DNA of 64,000 bases from CAWAMR01 sp963783095. Lineage in GTDB: Bacteria > Planctomycetota > Planctomycetia > Gemmatales > Gemmataceae. Position 1 is the stretch's first letter. Each line of letters begins with the position of its first letter. Shown here one piece after another: positions 53,085 to 62,538 of the stretch. A model generated the notes under the pieces. That model was not told the origin of the DNA and ran no database searches. It saw only the letters and a list, made by a program, of their open reading frames with translations. The position numbers and the translations under genes are program-made. The stretch spans positions 868,001 through 932,000 of the forward strand of contig CAWAMR010000003.1 of assembly GCA_963783095.1 (NCBI GenBank), in the 5' to 3' direction.

Positions 53085-54753
53085 CCTCATTGGTTTAAAT
53101 ACGTACCTTTTTCGAGAACGTTTTTTTCTACGTTCGACGTCATTTCCGGCAAACACGTTAAACCGTAACGAACTTTGGCATGCACCGGGATGGTTCGGGT
53201 TCGGATGTCCGCACCAAGGCGGCACCAAACAGCTATTCGGGGTCGAGCCCTCTTCCCGTTCCCAGGAAGACGACGGTCGCGGTTCGCCCACGACGCCCCA
53301 GAAACCTCTCCGTTCCGCGACGTTGGCCAGGCAAAGCAGCGGGATCGACTCCCGAAGGATAACGCCACTGCGAAGGCGGCTCCCGGAAGCATCGAGAGCT
53401 TCGCGGGGCCGGGGCAACTTCGCAAGGGACGCATCGTCCCAGTTCGTTTTCGGCTCAACGCGCGGGCAACCTCAAGCGGGCGATGGTTCCACGTCTTTGC
53501 ATATCCGGTTTCCGACGGCGGGGCCAATCAAAGCAATGGGGTCGGGGACTTTGACGCACTGGACCGTGCGGATGAATCGGGATCGCTGTCCCATTCCTAC
53601 TTGGTCCATCGCTCGCGTTCGCCCGGGAATGCCCCAGTTCGGCGTCCAGCTCCCGCCATCGGGCCGGAGTTTCCAGGGTGGGCGGTGCGCCGAGTCTTCG
53701 CGGTTCGCGGCCAATCCTGGAACTTGCATCAACGAATTATTATGTCTTCATGGGTATCTCCTCGATCGGTTTCAATGGACCACACACTTCAACGAATTCG
53801 CATATTTGGATTCGACTGGTCCCTTCTTTCCCTCTCCAGGGGTTTTGGTATTTCGAGACTTCACGAATTCAAGAAACGCTTGACGTCGAAGGCCTGACGC
53901 TTGCGCCACAAGTGGTAAATCGTCCGGCCCAGCTTGGCTTCCAAAATGCCCAGGGCCTTGGCCTTGCCGCGTTTCTTCTCCTGACGCTGCATCCAGCGTT
54001 TGGCCGCCTCGCAACTGCGGAGCATCAGACAGGCGCCTCGCCGAAGGCCCACTTCAAATGGGCGTTGCCGATCTTCTTGCCGCCGAATCCTTTTTTCTTG
54101 CCGGCATAGGTGAGTTTCTTGTCGAAGGGCGGCAGGTTGTACTGGCTATTGGTGTTCTGAATATGGGCGATCAGCTGGGCCCGCTGTCGCATGAAGCCGG
54201 TACGACGCCGCAGCAAGTCGCGGGTTTCGCGCATGGCTCGCGGGTAAACATAGGCTTGCGGAAACATGCCGCCACGCAACAATCCGGCGATCTTGCCGGC
54301 ATCAATGCGGTCGTTCTTGGACTTGCCGCCGTGGATCGCTTTCATGTACAGCGCGTGCCCGAGGACGAAGGGGATGCCCTGGTCCTCGCACAAATCGGCG
54401 AGCCAGTACCAGGCGAACATGCACTCGACTCCGACGACGAGACCGTTGCGGAACGGCTCAACGGCCTTGAGGAAGGTTTCGGGCCGGGCCTGAAGATTGC
54501 CCTCGAAGCGGGTCTTGCCCTCGGCGTCGAGCACGTGCAGAAACAGGGATCTTGCGTGCAGATCGCCGCCGACGTAGTATAGGTGTTGCTGGTTGTAGAA
54601 ATTCATCTCATGACCTCCGCAGGGATGGGTCGTCCTGATCCCGCTTCGTGGTTGGAAGGCACACGACTTCCTGAAAGATCCACGTTAGGACAGGGTTCCA
54701 CCTTGATCCTTTTACTCATTAGGACAGGCTCCGACCCATCCTTACGAGGTCAT
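53081..54753 (-). mobile_element. IS110/IS1111-type insertion in attC site 1
   Basis: Subterminal inverted repeats ATGACCTC (53081-53088) and GAGGTCAT (54746-54753) mark the ends, which may extend a few bases further. The element holds a transposase on the minus strand (53861-54606) and an unexplained left part (53081-53860). The first 424 bp and the last 180 bp are nearly identical to the element at 61804-62412. IS1111-attC elements are known to target the attC sites of integrons. No direct repeat was seen, as expected for this family. Confidence 0.75.
53861..54606 (-). pseudogene. IS110-family transposase with internal deletion
   Basis: The N-terminal part (54606 to 54025) reads MNFYNQQHLYYVGGDLHARS, VGVECMFAWYWLADLCED and KSKNDRIDAGKIAGLLRGG, covering the DEDD catalytic Asp and Glu residues of IS110 transposases. 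It joins at about 54030 in a shifted frame to the C-terminus CLMLRSCEAAKRWMQRQEKK, then LGILEAKLGRTIYHLWRKRQ and AFDVKRFLNS. The transposase_20 (helix-hairpin-helix and Ser) region between is missing. Total coding length is about 250 residues against roughly 340-400 in the family, so the enzyme is probably inactive. Confidence 0.8.
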
Positions 54754-54862
54754 GAAAAGTATACAGACGGTGAAGTGGACGGCTCGGCTCTCGTTGGGCC
54801 AAGTCGTTCGCACTTTCGCCGCCACTTACCTTGTCGTTCGGCTGTAGAGATAGGGATTGCCG

Positions 54863-55375
54863 ATGCTCGACCGCATCGTGACTCGACCGCTCGATCGAGA
54901 GCGAGACTGGCACTTCTTCCGCGAGAAGCACCCGCTCACTGACGCGGTTCGGTCCCAGATTCGCGAATTATCGGTGGCGTCCGCTCAATTGGTCTGGAAC
55001 GAATTAGTTCAGCGCAATCAGTACCGCCACCCAAACCAACTTCCCCGAGGCCACTGGGTTGGCAACCACCGCGCGACGGGCCCCCTCTGGACACCGATTT
55101 GGAACAACCCCGCGCAGCCCGACCCGGTCGTCGCGTTTTTGCGTCGGGAGTTGCCGTGGCCTGAAGAACTGCCGGTGTTGTTCATCGAAATGCGAGAGTG
55201 CGCTACCCTCGCCACTTGGGGTGTGTTTTTGGATGCGTGGCCGAATTTTCTGTATTCCGACGAGAATCCATTGTTGGTGTCTTGGGTGCGGCAAGAGTTC
55301 GTCACATTTGGGTGTGGCGGTTATGTACATGTTGGCGACCGAGTCGAAACAACCGCTAAAGGGGGTGGCATTTAA
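54863..55375 (+). CDS. Cassette 2: DUF2947-like protein
   Basis: 170 residues from ATG 54863. The C-terminal half ATWGVFLDAWPNFLYSDENP and LLVSWVRQEFVTFGCGGYVH resembles DUF2947 proteins of proteobacteria (TTWGVFKRNWKNFLFFDDGP). The N-terminus LDRIVTRPLDRERDWHFFRE fits the same family. Function unknown; such proteins are frequent in gene cassettes. Flanked by attC sites 1 and 2. The 197 bp after its stop, before attC 2, carry no gene. Confidence 0.65.
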   Translation: MLDRIVTRPLDRERDWHFFREKHPLTDAVRSQIRELSVASAQLVWNELVQRNQYRHPNQLPRGHWVGNHRATGPLWTPIWNNPAQPDPVVAFLRRELPWPEELPVLFIEMRECATLATWGVFLDAWPNFLYSDENPLLVSWVRQEFVTFGCGGYVHVGDRVETTAKGGGI

Positions 55376-55572
55376 ACTTGCCGGGGCACTGTGTGGCACA
55401 ACTACTCTCGCAGCAATCGGCCAACGGCACCATACGGTGCCATTGGCCTCCGTCGCTTGGTGGTGGCGAAGTCGCTGCTTGGTTGAAGTCGCGGCGGCCA
55501 TCGCGTATGATCTCGAATATGCCCGAGCCTGTTGAATCAGGCTGTTGTTATTCAAGACCCCGAGACCAAACA

Positions 55573-55661
55573 GGCCGAACAATTCGCTCAAGCTGAGCGG
55601 CCTAGGGCTTCGTATTTCACTGGCGTCTGCACTTCGGCCGCCAGCTTAGCTTGGTGTTAGG
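55573..55661 (+). other. attC site 2 (89 bp)
   Basis: Starts GCCGAACAATTCGCTCAAGC (R''-spacer-L'') with AGCGGCC, and ends GGCCGCCAGCTTAGCTTGGT then GTTAGGC (L'-R'). The two ends pair over more than 20 bases with the unpaired bulges typical of attC. This is a textbook attC of the chromosomal type. Confidence 0.9.
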
Positions 55662-55684
55662 CGGGAAGAGGCGCTTGTACATAA

Positions 55685-56407
55685 ATGGATATCGTGATCC
55701 GTTACGGCTGGCTGATCGATGTCTTCGGTGTGCCACGGACCTATGATGGCATCTGGTTCGCTCCGGTCTGCGGTGATGTCGATGAAGCCGAGCCAACCCC
55801 GACTCACTCGCTCAAGGAGTACGATACGATCATCGTTCACTGTGAGGGGTTTCAACTTGGCGATGCGGATGGAGTCTGGGTCCGGGCGGCAATTCCAAAC
55901 GTCTTCGGGTATGCACCACTGCATGTCTCCGACGGTAGGTGGTTCCTCCTCGACACAGCGTTCGTAGCAGTCGTAGCTGAAGCGGAGAAATGCTGGATTG
56001 CGTACCCATTCGTCTGCACGGATGATTGCCAATCAACGGGTCTCGTGTTCAGTCGTTTCGGACCGCCCTCCGACGTTCGGGAGCGGATTGCTCGGGCTTT
56101 CTGGTCCTTGTTGCTGGCAGGGGGCGCATGGCAGCTGTCAGAGTTCAATGCGCCTCGTGTCGGCTTCGACACTGGCGATGGCTACGACTCTGAACTTCTT
56201 GTTGGGTATTCGCATGGAGAGTTCTACGCAGAGGATATGCGTGACAGCGAGTGTGAAGACGATACCATCAGTAGATTTGATGAGCATGTGGTTTGGTTAA
56301 TCAGAGAGACGCAAATCTGTCCGGACTGTGGCGGAAGCGGTGAAGAATCCTTTCTTCCCGCTGGAGAAAAGTGCGAGGCGTGTAGTGGGACTGGGAGCTT
56401 GCATTAG
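55685..56407 (+). CDS. Cassette 3: hypothetical protein with a C-terminal zinc knuckle
   Basis: 240 residues from ATG 55685. The N-terminal 200 residues are acidic and beta-rich (YGWLIDVFGVPRTYDGIWFA, KCWIAYPFVCTDDCQSTGLV) with a conserved-looking SRFDEHVVWLIRET before the end. The C-terminus has two CxxC pairs, ICPDCGGSGEESF and KCEACSGTGSLH, the DnaJ-type CxxCxGxG zinc motif. Function unknown. It lies between attC sites 2 and 3. Confidence 0.65.
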   Translation: MDIVIRYGWLIDVFGVPRTYDGIWFAPVCGDVDEAEPTPTHSLKEYDTIIVHCEGFQLGDADGVWVRAAIPNVFGYAPLHVSDGRWFLLDTAFVAVVAEAEKCWIAYPFVCTDDCQSTGLVFSRFGPPSDVRERIARAFWSLLLAGGAWQLSEFNAPRVGFDTGDGYDSELLVGYSHGEFYAEDMRDSECEDDTISRFDEHVVWLIRETQICPDCGGSGEESFLPAGEKCEACSGTGSLH

Positions 56408-56414
56408 AGAAGAG

Positions 56415-56483
56415 GCCTAACCCGCTGCTGCACCTGACCCTCGCCGCATTCGCGGCTTCGGGCAGGTGAGCAAGGCGTTAGGC
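56415..56483 (+). other. attC site 3 (69 bp)
   Basis: Starts GCCTAACCCGCTGCTGCACC and ends GCAGGTGAGCAAGGC then GTTAGGC. R'' and R' are exact complements and the CACCTG / CAGGTG stems pair. The loop is short, with GCCGCATTCGCGGC as an inner hairpin. Confidence 0.9.
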
Positions 56484-56504
56484 GGCAGAGAAGAGGCGCG
56501 GGGG

Positions 56505-56888
56505 ATGAGCCTAGCGAAACCGATGTTCCAGAGTGCTGCCGTTACCATCGCCTGCACCGATCTACCCCGCTCTATACAGTTCTATGAGAAGATACTGGGT
56601 GCAGTAGTTGAACCAGGAGATGGGTACGGGTGCCGGTGGTACAAGCTGGGTACACTATCCATCAATCTTTTGCCAAATGCAATCGAACCCAGCCCTGCTC
56701 GCATGCCAAACCACCCCATGGCTATGCTGTGGCTTGTAACGGAAAACCTAGGAGCTGTCGCCCAATGGTTCACAGAAAGCGAAGTCAACGTATTGCAGCC
56801 GTCAGATGGCCAGTTCATGATGATTTCAGATCCCGATGGTGTAATTATCGAGGTGTGGCAAGCCGACGAGGAAGAGGTCCGAGCCTAA
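56505..56888 (+). CDS. Cassette 4: VOC (glyoxalase-fold) family protein
   Basis: 127 residues from ATG 56505. It shows the VOC pattern AAVTIACTDLPRSIQFYEKI, then LGTLSINLLPNAIEPSP, MLWLVTENLGAVAQWFTESE and DGQFMMISDPDGVIIEVWQA. The final DPDGVIIE is the metal-ligand strand of glyoxalase/bleomycin-resistance folds. It may be a resistance or isomerase protein; the ligand is unknown. The start at 56505 is chosen because the longer frame from 56466 reads out of the attC site. Confidence 0.8.
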   Translation: MSLAKPMFQSAAVTIACTDLPRSIQFYEKILGAVVEPGDGYGCRWYKLGTLSINLLPNAIEPSPARMPNHPMAMLWLVTENLGAVAQWFTESEVNVLQPSDGQFMMISDPDGVIIEVWQADEEEVRA

Positions 56889-56951
56889 CCCGTTGTTGCA
56901 CCTGACGGGCATCGCTGGCGCGGTTGCCCGCAGGTGAACAGGTCGTTCGGC
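56883..56951 (+). other. attC site 4 (69 bp)
   Basis: Starts GCCTAACCCGTTGTTGCACC overlapping the stop of cassette 4, and ends CAGGTGAACAGGTC then GTTCGGC. The CACCTG / CAGGTG stem is as in site 3. R'' is GCCTAAC and R' GTTCGGC, so one pair is mismatched. Confidence 0.85.
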
Positions 56952-57001
56952 GCAAGAGGCATGCACGGCGGCGGCAAAGACATGAACGGTTGCAGCGAAA
57001 C

Positions 57002-57778
57002 ATGAACGGCAAAACGCTCTACGGCGAGACGAATTACTTTCGGTCCTTTCCGGCGCCAAGCGAGGTGTTCGCAAATCGCGTGAAGAAGCACGCTGAATTC
57101 TTGCTGCCAGTAGCAACGCTTTCCTTACGATACATCTCGCGCAAGTGGGATGGCCAAGTGCATTTCGTCATCCCCATCGAGCCATTGGGAGGATATGGGG
57201 TCCTCGGCGAAGAGACGAACCAATACCACAACTACTTGTGTCGTCCGAATTGGATTGGCTACCGAATGCTTGGAAGCAAATGCGAACTAGCGTGCGATTT
57301 TCGCTATTTCCACAGAGCATACTACGCGGAGAATCCACCCAAGTCGGAACACAGAAAACAGGAGGTGCAAGAACTCCCGTCACATTATCGACGAATACGA
57401 CAGGAATTCACGAACCACGCTCATTTCTTCAATGAGCACAGATGGCTCTGCCAGTCCCCCAAGCAATGGACGGGATTGAAGAAAGACAAATCTTGGATGC
57501 GGGTTTCACTCGTTCGCGATCTTGGAGGAGTAAGTTTCCACAGCAACTGGTCAAACCTGAGCGACGACTTCCCAGTCTCACGATACCCAGACCAATTTGA
57601 AGATCGCGGCAAAGTTTACGCTTGTGATCGCGTGCTCCCTCAAACCGAAGATGGAAGAGATTTCAGTTATATCGGCGAGCTGGAAATGTGGAACTACATC
57701 GGCGACACTAACGGCGTTCTGATGCTCTTCTACGATCCAAAAGAAAAGGTTGCGCTCACGACAATTGATTGGTCGTAG
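57002..57778 (+). CDS. Cassette 5: hypothetical protein
   Basis: 258 residues from ATG 57002 (MNGKTLYGETNYFRSFPAPS). It is soluble and rich in aromatic residues: HFVIPIEPLGGYGVLGEETN, WLCQSPKQWTGLKKDKSWMR, DGRDFSYIGELEMWNYIGDT. No signal peptide or recognisable catalytic motif. The codons before 57002 in the open frame read out of the attC site. It lies between attC 4 and 5. Confidence 0.6.
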   Translation: MNGKTLYGETNYFRSFPAPSEVFANRVKKHAEFLLPVATLSLRYISRKWDGQVHFVIPIEPLGGYGVLGEETNQYHNYLCRPNWIGYRMLGSKCELACDFRYFHRAYYAENPPKSEHRKQEVQELPSHYRRIRQEFTNHAHFFNEHRWLCQSPKQWTGLKKDKSWMRVSLVRDLGGVSFHSNWSNLSDDFPVSRYPDQFEDRGKVYACDRVLPQTEDGRDFSYIGELEMWNYIGDTNGVLMLFYDPKEKVALTTIDWS

Positions 57779-57785
57779 GCCGCGC

Positions 57786-57872
57786 GCCGAACCAGGCGTT
57801 CAAGTTGAGCGGCCTAGGTTTCGCTTTCCCAGCGTTCCGGGGTTTGGCCGCCAACTTAACTTGGCGTTCGGG
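57786..57872 (+). other. attC site 5, interrupted at its R' end by a group II intron
   Basis: Starts GCCGAACCAGGCGTTCAAGT with AGCGGCC and ends GGCCGCCAACTTAACTTGGC then GTTCGG; the intron begins right after GTTCGG. The sequence after the intron resumes CGGAAGAAAAGG, as the tails of the other attC sites do, so the intact site would read GTTCGGC. Confidence 0.85.
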
Positions 57873-58886
57873 TGCGACACGATGTCGCCGCTGTAGCTGT
57901 GTTGCGAACGAAGGGAATCGCTCGACAACACCTGCTGTTCTACCAGCAGTATCCTACCGGAACATGCGGGCCAGCGATGGCCGGTATGAAGCTTCCGGGA
58001 CAACGTAGCCTCACTCGCAAGAGTGGTAGATGAGGCGCAAGCCGAAGTCTGCGACTGCTAGCATCAAGGTGGTCGGGAACCAGGATTGGGTGGGTTGGAC
58101 AACTTATGTGAAGCAGTGTTAAACGTCGTCACGAGAATGAGCGTAAGATGCTGATACGCTTGGGCCAAAAGGGCACGTGGTCAGGTCCAGGGATTCCGAA
58201 CTTCCCTGGCGTAGATGTTGCACCACCGGCGAAGAGCTGCGTCGTTCCCCACCTCGGTACAGCGGCGGAACGTGGTAAGCCTGTTGTCTGCCTCAATGCC
58301 CCAGCAGCGAGGAACGCGAGCCGTAAGGCAAGCCGATCGGACAGCAGGTACAGGAAGAGGGAGCAAGCGAAGGCCAGTCTGTAATGGGCTGGATAGGGGT
58401 TGAGTCTAACGACAACATCATCCCACGGCGAAAGCCGGCAGACTTCCCTCTGGTCTTCTTTTACGAGAAACCCGCAGCCAACCGACTTAGGGAGCAATGC
58501 AGATATGTCGGCAGTGGTCGCACTGCTGGTGCGGCTCCCGGCCCGCAAGGGCTCGTCGGCTCTCGGCGAGTATCGTGAAGGTGCTTTCAGGCAAGAACCT
58601 CAGTCCTTCCGGACGACACGGGCTCTCTTCGGGTTCGTTCAGGCGTCGCGGACGCCTCCCGTGGTGAACGGCTTATGCCCTCAAGTCTTCTGGGCGGAGC
58701 CGATCGAGGACTTGTCCCGAGACTTGGGTTCGGGTACGCTCAAGCTCAAGTCAGCCGCGCCGATGAGGCGAGGGAATTACCGCGTCCCGCAAGGGGCGTT
58801 ATCGAAGGCTTGAGCCGGATGCGTCGGAAGGCGCATGTCCGGTTCTCAGGGGAGGAAGTGCCGGTAACGGCGCTTCCTTACCAGAC
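57872..58886 (+). mobile_element. ORF-less group IIC-attC-type intron
   Basis: 5' end GTGCGACACGATGTCGCCGC matches the GUGYG start and the opening of class C introns that target attC sites. Domain V lies near 58811-58846 (GAGCCGGATGCGTCGGAAGG, then CGCATGTCCGGTTC), followed by a domain VI hairpin (GAAGTGCCG / CGGCGCTTCC) and a CTTACCAGAC end at 58886. Length about 1.0 kb, half of that of 31844-33791; no reverse-transcriptase motif occurs inside, so it depends on a protein in trans, possibly ltrA in this window. The ends are inferred from consensus. Confidence 0.75.
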
Positions 58887-58907
58887 CGGAAGAAAAGGCA
58901 ATCTTAA

Positions 58908-59498
58908 ATGAGCATCCGTCAGCTGATGAGGGTAGTTCCTCCCCCCGACGATCCCGACGAAGTTGGAACGTCAGTAGAGGAAAAGGAAGTTGAGAGCAAA
59001 CTCGGTATGCCGTTACCCAGGGACTACTGGGAACTCGTGCAGAAGTATGGGTCTGGCACCTTCATTGGTTCATTTCTTCGCATCGCCAACCCGTTTGTCG
59101 ATGATCTCGGTAAAGAAGCAGCGGACAAGAATGGGCGTGTTTATTCGTACTACCATAACGGCGAGTTGCCGTGGCCGCCCTTCCCTGCTCAGCCAGGGTT
59201 GCTTCCAGTTGGAGTGAACGAGAACGGCAATGACCTCATTTACTTGACCGAAGGCAAGCCAAATCGCTGGCCACTACTGGTGAAACCTCATGGTTCAGAC
59301 AAAGAATACGAACGCTGGGACCTGCCTCTTAGCACATTCCTCGCCCAAGCAATGATGAATAAAATCCTAAGCGTAATGGTCCATCCTAATCTTGAAGACT
59401 TGGTATTACTGCAAGATCGCAATTTCACGCGGGTTGGCGACTTTGACCCAGCCCGCAGGAGGGCTTGGAGAAAAAAGCATAGAGCAAAGAAGAAATAG
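58908..59498 (+). CDS. Cassette 6: SMI1/KNR4 (SUKH) family protein
   Basis: 196 residues. The N-terminus VEEKEVESKLGMPLPRDYWE and LVQKYGSGTFIGSFLRIANP is the SUKH core, with a later ENGNDLIYLTEGKPNRW and an ARRRAWRKKHRAKKK basic tail. SUKH proteins are frequent immunity proteins of polymorphic toxin systems; as an orphan cassette here it may act as a decoy immunity protein. Immediately downstream of the intron (22 bp) and upstream of a truncated attC. Confidence 0.8.
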   Translation: MSIRQLMRVVPPPDDPDEVGTSVEEKEVESKLGMPLPRDYWELVQKYGSGTFIGSFLRIANPFVDDLGKEAADKNGRVYSYYHNGELPWPPFPAQPGLLPVGVNENGNDLIYLTEGKPNRWPLLVKPHGSDKEYERWDLPLSTFLAQAMMNKILSVMVHPNLEDLVLLQDRNFTRVGDFDPARRRAWRKKHRAKKK

Positions 59499-59511
59499 AA
59501 ATCAAATACGC

Positions 59512-59560
59512 GCCGAACAAGCCGTTGGTGCGATTCGTCGCGTTTTCTGAATCTGTAACA
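59512..59560 (+). other. attC site 6, truncated
   Basis: GCCGAACAAGCCGTTGGTGC (R'' and L'') follows the cassette 6 stop, as in the other sites, but no complementary L'-R' half is found within 250 bp. The site was probably cut by a deletion or by insertion of the next remnant. Confidence 0.5.
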
Positions 59561-59779
59561 CTTTACAGGAAAGGAGAGTAAAGGACGTTACCTGATGTTC
59601 TGCCATCGGTCTGCTACCCCGGCGTGCCGGCACGTTGCTGGTGCGAAGCCTGGGGGACAATGTAACCTCGATCGCAAGATCGGTCGGGAAAGCGCGAGTC
59701 CAGACGGTTTCGGGGCGCTGGACTCGCGGATCGGTCGGTTCTAGAATAACTATCAATTCTGCAACGCACCTGAGGTGAA

Positions 59780-60059
59780 TCATGAAAAGCCTGGCTGACG
59801 GACTGCCGCCCGAAATTGCTCGACAAATCCACCCGGGCTGGCGAAAGAACGAGGAGGAGATTGGGCCGTCCGCGACCAACTCCTCGGTCAATACCAAAGC
59901 CAGTGGATTGCTTTTGCCGACGCCACCGTCATCGCCGCCTGTAAGACCTCGCTCGAAGTCCTCCACACAGCCGGGGTGGTAGAGCGACATCCGTTCGTGA
60001 CCTGCGTCGGGCGCGAAGACGAACCGTATCGCATCCGCCGCGCAGGCCGCCGCTGCTGA
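59780..60059 (+). pseudogene. Decayed planctomycete protein with MKSLADGLPPEIARQIHP start
   Basis: ATG 59780 encodes MKSLADGLPPEIARQIHPGW. A frameshift near 59855 changes the frame; the continuation is WAVRDQLLGQYQSQWIAFAD, VVERHPFVTCVGREDEPYRI and RRAGRRC then TGA 60057-60059. I recognise the general pattern as the N-terminus of a retropepsin-like protein common in planctomycetes, with the rest missing. The name is uncertain. The 260 bp before it (59519-59779) hold no gene. Confidence 0.5.
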
Positions 60060-60115
60060 GCTTTGGCGTTTGCCGGCATAATCCTAGCGATTCAACCCTC
60101 CAAATCGAGACTGAC

Positions 60116-60694
60116 ATGGGCCATTTTGTTGGCGTCTACACCGATGAACTGCCGAAGCTGCAGTCGGTTATTGGCTCGAAATCGTCCGAGCATTTTGCAT
60201 CCGTACTGAAAGCGTGCGGCGGAAAGTTCCACCACGAACCCATGACTCACGATCGAATTGCCGCTGCACTCAAGGACATCATCGCCGGCTCATACCCACA
60301 TGGCGAACACGAAAATGGTGCATATTACATCTACGCGTTTGCCGATCTTTGCCGCGCCGTAGCCCGCAAATGGACTGTCCAAGAAATCTACGTCGATGAG
60401 GAACAGTTGCCGGACCTTTGGTGCTTCGTTTGGGGTTCCGTTGAAAACGAAGAAGATTTTCATTTGCTGTCGGACGACACCTTTCAATTGCCGAAGGCGG
60501 AATACGGACCTGTGATGTGGCACCGCGATCTCAAGTTGGTAAAACATGAAATAGAGCGACTGAGCGAGTTGGATTACGACGAAATCGCCACCCTCAACGA
60601 TACCGATTATCGGGAAGAGGTTGCCGCCATTTTGGAAGTCCTGTGTGTGGCGGAGCAAAGCGGGCAAGGTGTCTGGATTACGTTTCAGGAATAG
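60116..60694 (+). CDS. Cassette 7: hypothetical protein
   Basis: 192 residues, start MGHFVGVYTDELPKLQSVIG. It is acidic and helical, with AYYIYAFADLCRAVARKWTV, QLPDLWCFVWGSVENEEDFH and ATLNDTDYREEVAAILEVLC. It resembles the DUF7691/DUF1877 type of small immunity-like proteins in style, without a firm match. Followed after 19 bp by attC site 7. Confidence 0.6.
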   Translation: MGHFVGVYTDELPKLQSVIGSKSSEHFASVLKACGGKFHHEPMTHDRIAAALKDIIAGSYPHGEHENGAYYIYAFADLCRAVARKWTVQEIYVDEEQLPDLWCFVWGSVENEEDFHLLSDDTFQLPKAEYGPVMWHRDLKLVKHEIERLSELDYDEIATLNDTDYREEVAAILEVLCVAEQSGQGVWITFQE

Positions 60695-60713
60695 GCGCGT
60701 GCCGGCGAACCAT

Positions 60714-60801
60714 CAGCTGCAGTTGACCGGGGCCGCTATTCTGGTTTCGCGCGCCTCGTTGTCGTATCAGGCGACCCCGGCAACTGAACTGGGCGTTCGG
60801 C
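60714..60801 (+). other. attC site 7 (88 bp)
   Basis: Starts GGCGAACCATCAGCTGCAGT with GACCGGGG and ends CCCCGGCAACTGAACTGGGC then GTTCGGC. CAGTTGACCGGGG and CCCCGGCAACTGA pair with the bulges typical of attC. The first base of R'' is mismatched. Confidence 0.85.
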
Positions 60802-60862
60802 GGCAAGATGAAGACGCGTGTGAACTAATCGTGATTTCTGTTCCCTCGGAGGAGACTTTCCA

Positions 60863-61753
<891 letters not shown>

Positions 61754-61789
61754 GCCCGGCGTAGCCACTGAGGTTCCGTGCAGGCAGAC

Positions 61790-62506
61790 GCCGAACCGTT
61801 ATCATGACCTCATTGGTTTAAATACGTACCTTTTTCGAGAACGTTTTTTTCTACGTTCGACGTCATTTCCGGCAAACACGTTAAACCGTAACGAACTTTG
61901 GCATGCACCGGGATGGTTCGGGTTCGGATGTCCGCACCAAGGCGGCACCAAACAGCTATTCGGGGTCGAGCCCTCTTCCCGTTCCCAGGAAGACGACGGT
62001 CGCGGTTCGCCCACGACGCCCCAGAAACCTCTCCGTTCCGCGACGTTGGCCAGGCAAAGCAGCGGGATCGACTCCCGAAGGATAACGCCACTGCGAAGGC
62101 GGCTCCCGGAAGCATCGAGAGCTTCGCGGGGCCGGGGCGACTTCGCAAGGGACGCATCGTCCCAGTTAGTCTCCGGCTCAACACGCGGGCAACCTCCAGC
62201 GGGCGATGGTTCCACGTCTTTGCGTATACGTAGTATAGGTGTTGCTGGTTGTAGAAATTCATCTCTCATGACCTCCGCAGGGAGGGGTCGTCCTGATCCT
62301 GCTTCGTGGTTGGAAGGCTACATGACTTCCTGAAAGATCCACGTTAGGACAGGGTTCCACCTTGATCCTTTTACTCATTAGGACAGGCTCCGACCCATCC
62401 TTAGGAGGTCATGAGAAGTATCCAGGCGTTGCAGTGGACCCGGCCCTCAGCTATTGTTTAGGGGTTCAGGTCAGCGCCCGCCGGGCCACTGAACTTTGTG
62501 TAAGGC
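61790..62506 (+). other. attC site 8, interrupted by a deleted IS110-type element
   Basis: The left GCCGAAC (61790-61796) is followed by the IS, after which GTTGCAGTGGACCCGGCC and, beyond a loop, GCCGGGCCACTGAACTTTG form a long stem; the right end TGTGTAAGGCC is a degenerate R' box. A disrupted site like attC 1, with the same insertion point relative to R''. Confidence 0.6.
61804..62412. mobile_element. Deletion derivative of the IS110-type element
   Basis: 609 bp. Ends ATGACCTC (61804-61811) and GAGGTCAT (62405-62412) as in the element at 53081-54753. The left 424 bp and right 180 bp match that element almost perfectly; about 1,070 bp (53505-54571 there), including nearly all of the transposase, are missing. 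Only the first codons of the transposase (MNFYNQQHLYYV) remain. It resembles a MITE that could be moved by a full copy in trans. Confidence 0.8.
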
Positions 62507-62538
62507 CACAAGGGGTGGAATCTCTCTGGTGCGCTTGA

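Larger units (their letters stand above)
53067..54842 (+). other. attC site 1, interrupted by an IS110/IS1111-type element
   Basis: The left end GCCGAAC (R'' box, 53067-53073) and the right end GTTCGGC (R' box, 54836-54842) are complementary. The right part contains GGTGAAGTGGACGGC and, after a loop, GCCGCCACTTACC, which pair as the long stem of an attC hairpin. Between the two halves sits the IS element at 53081-54753. Confidence 0.7.

Noticed and set aside
53175..53897. Plus-strand frame of 240 codons inside the IS110-type element
   Set aside because: No domain is readable, and half of it is shared with the deleted copy at 61898, where the frame is truncated. It is probably a chance frame.
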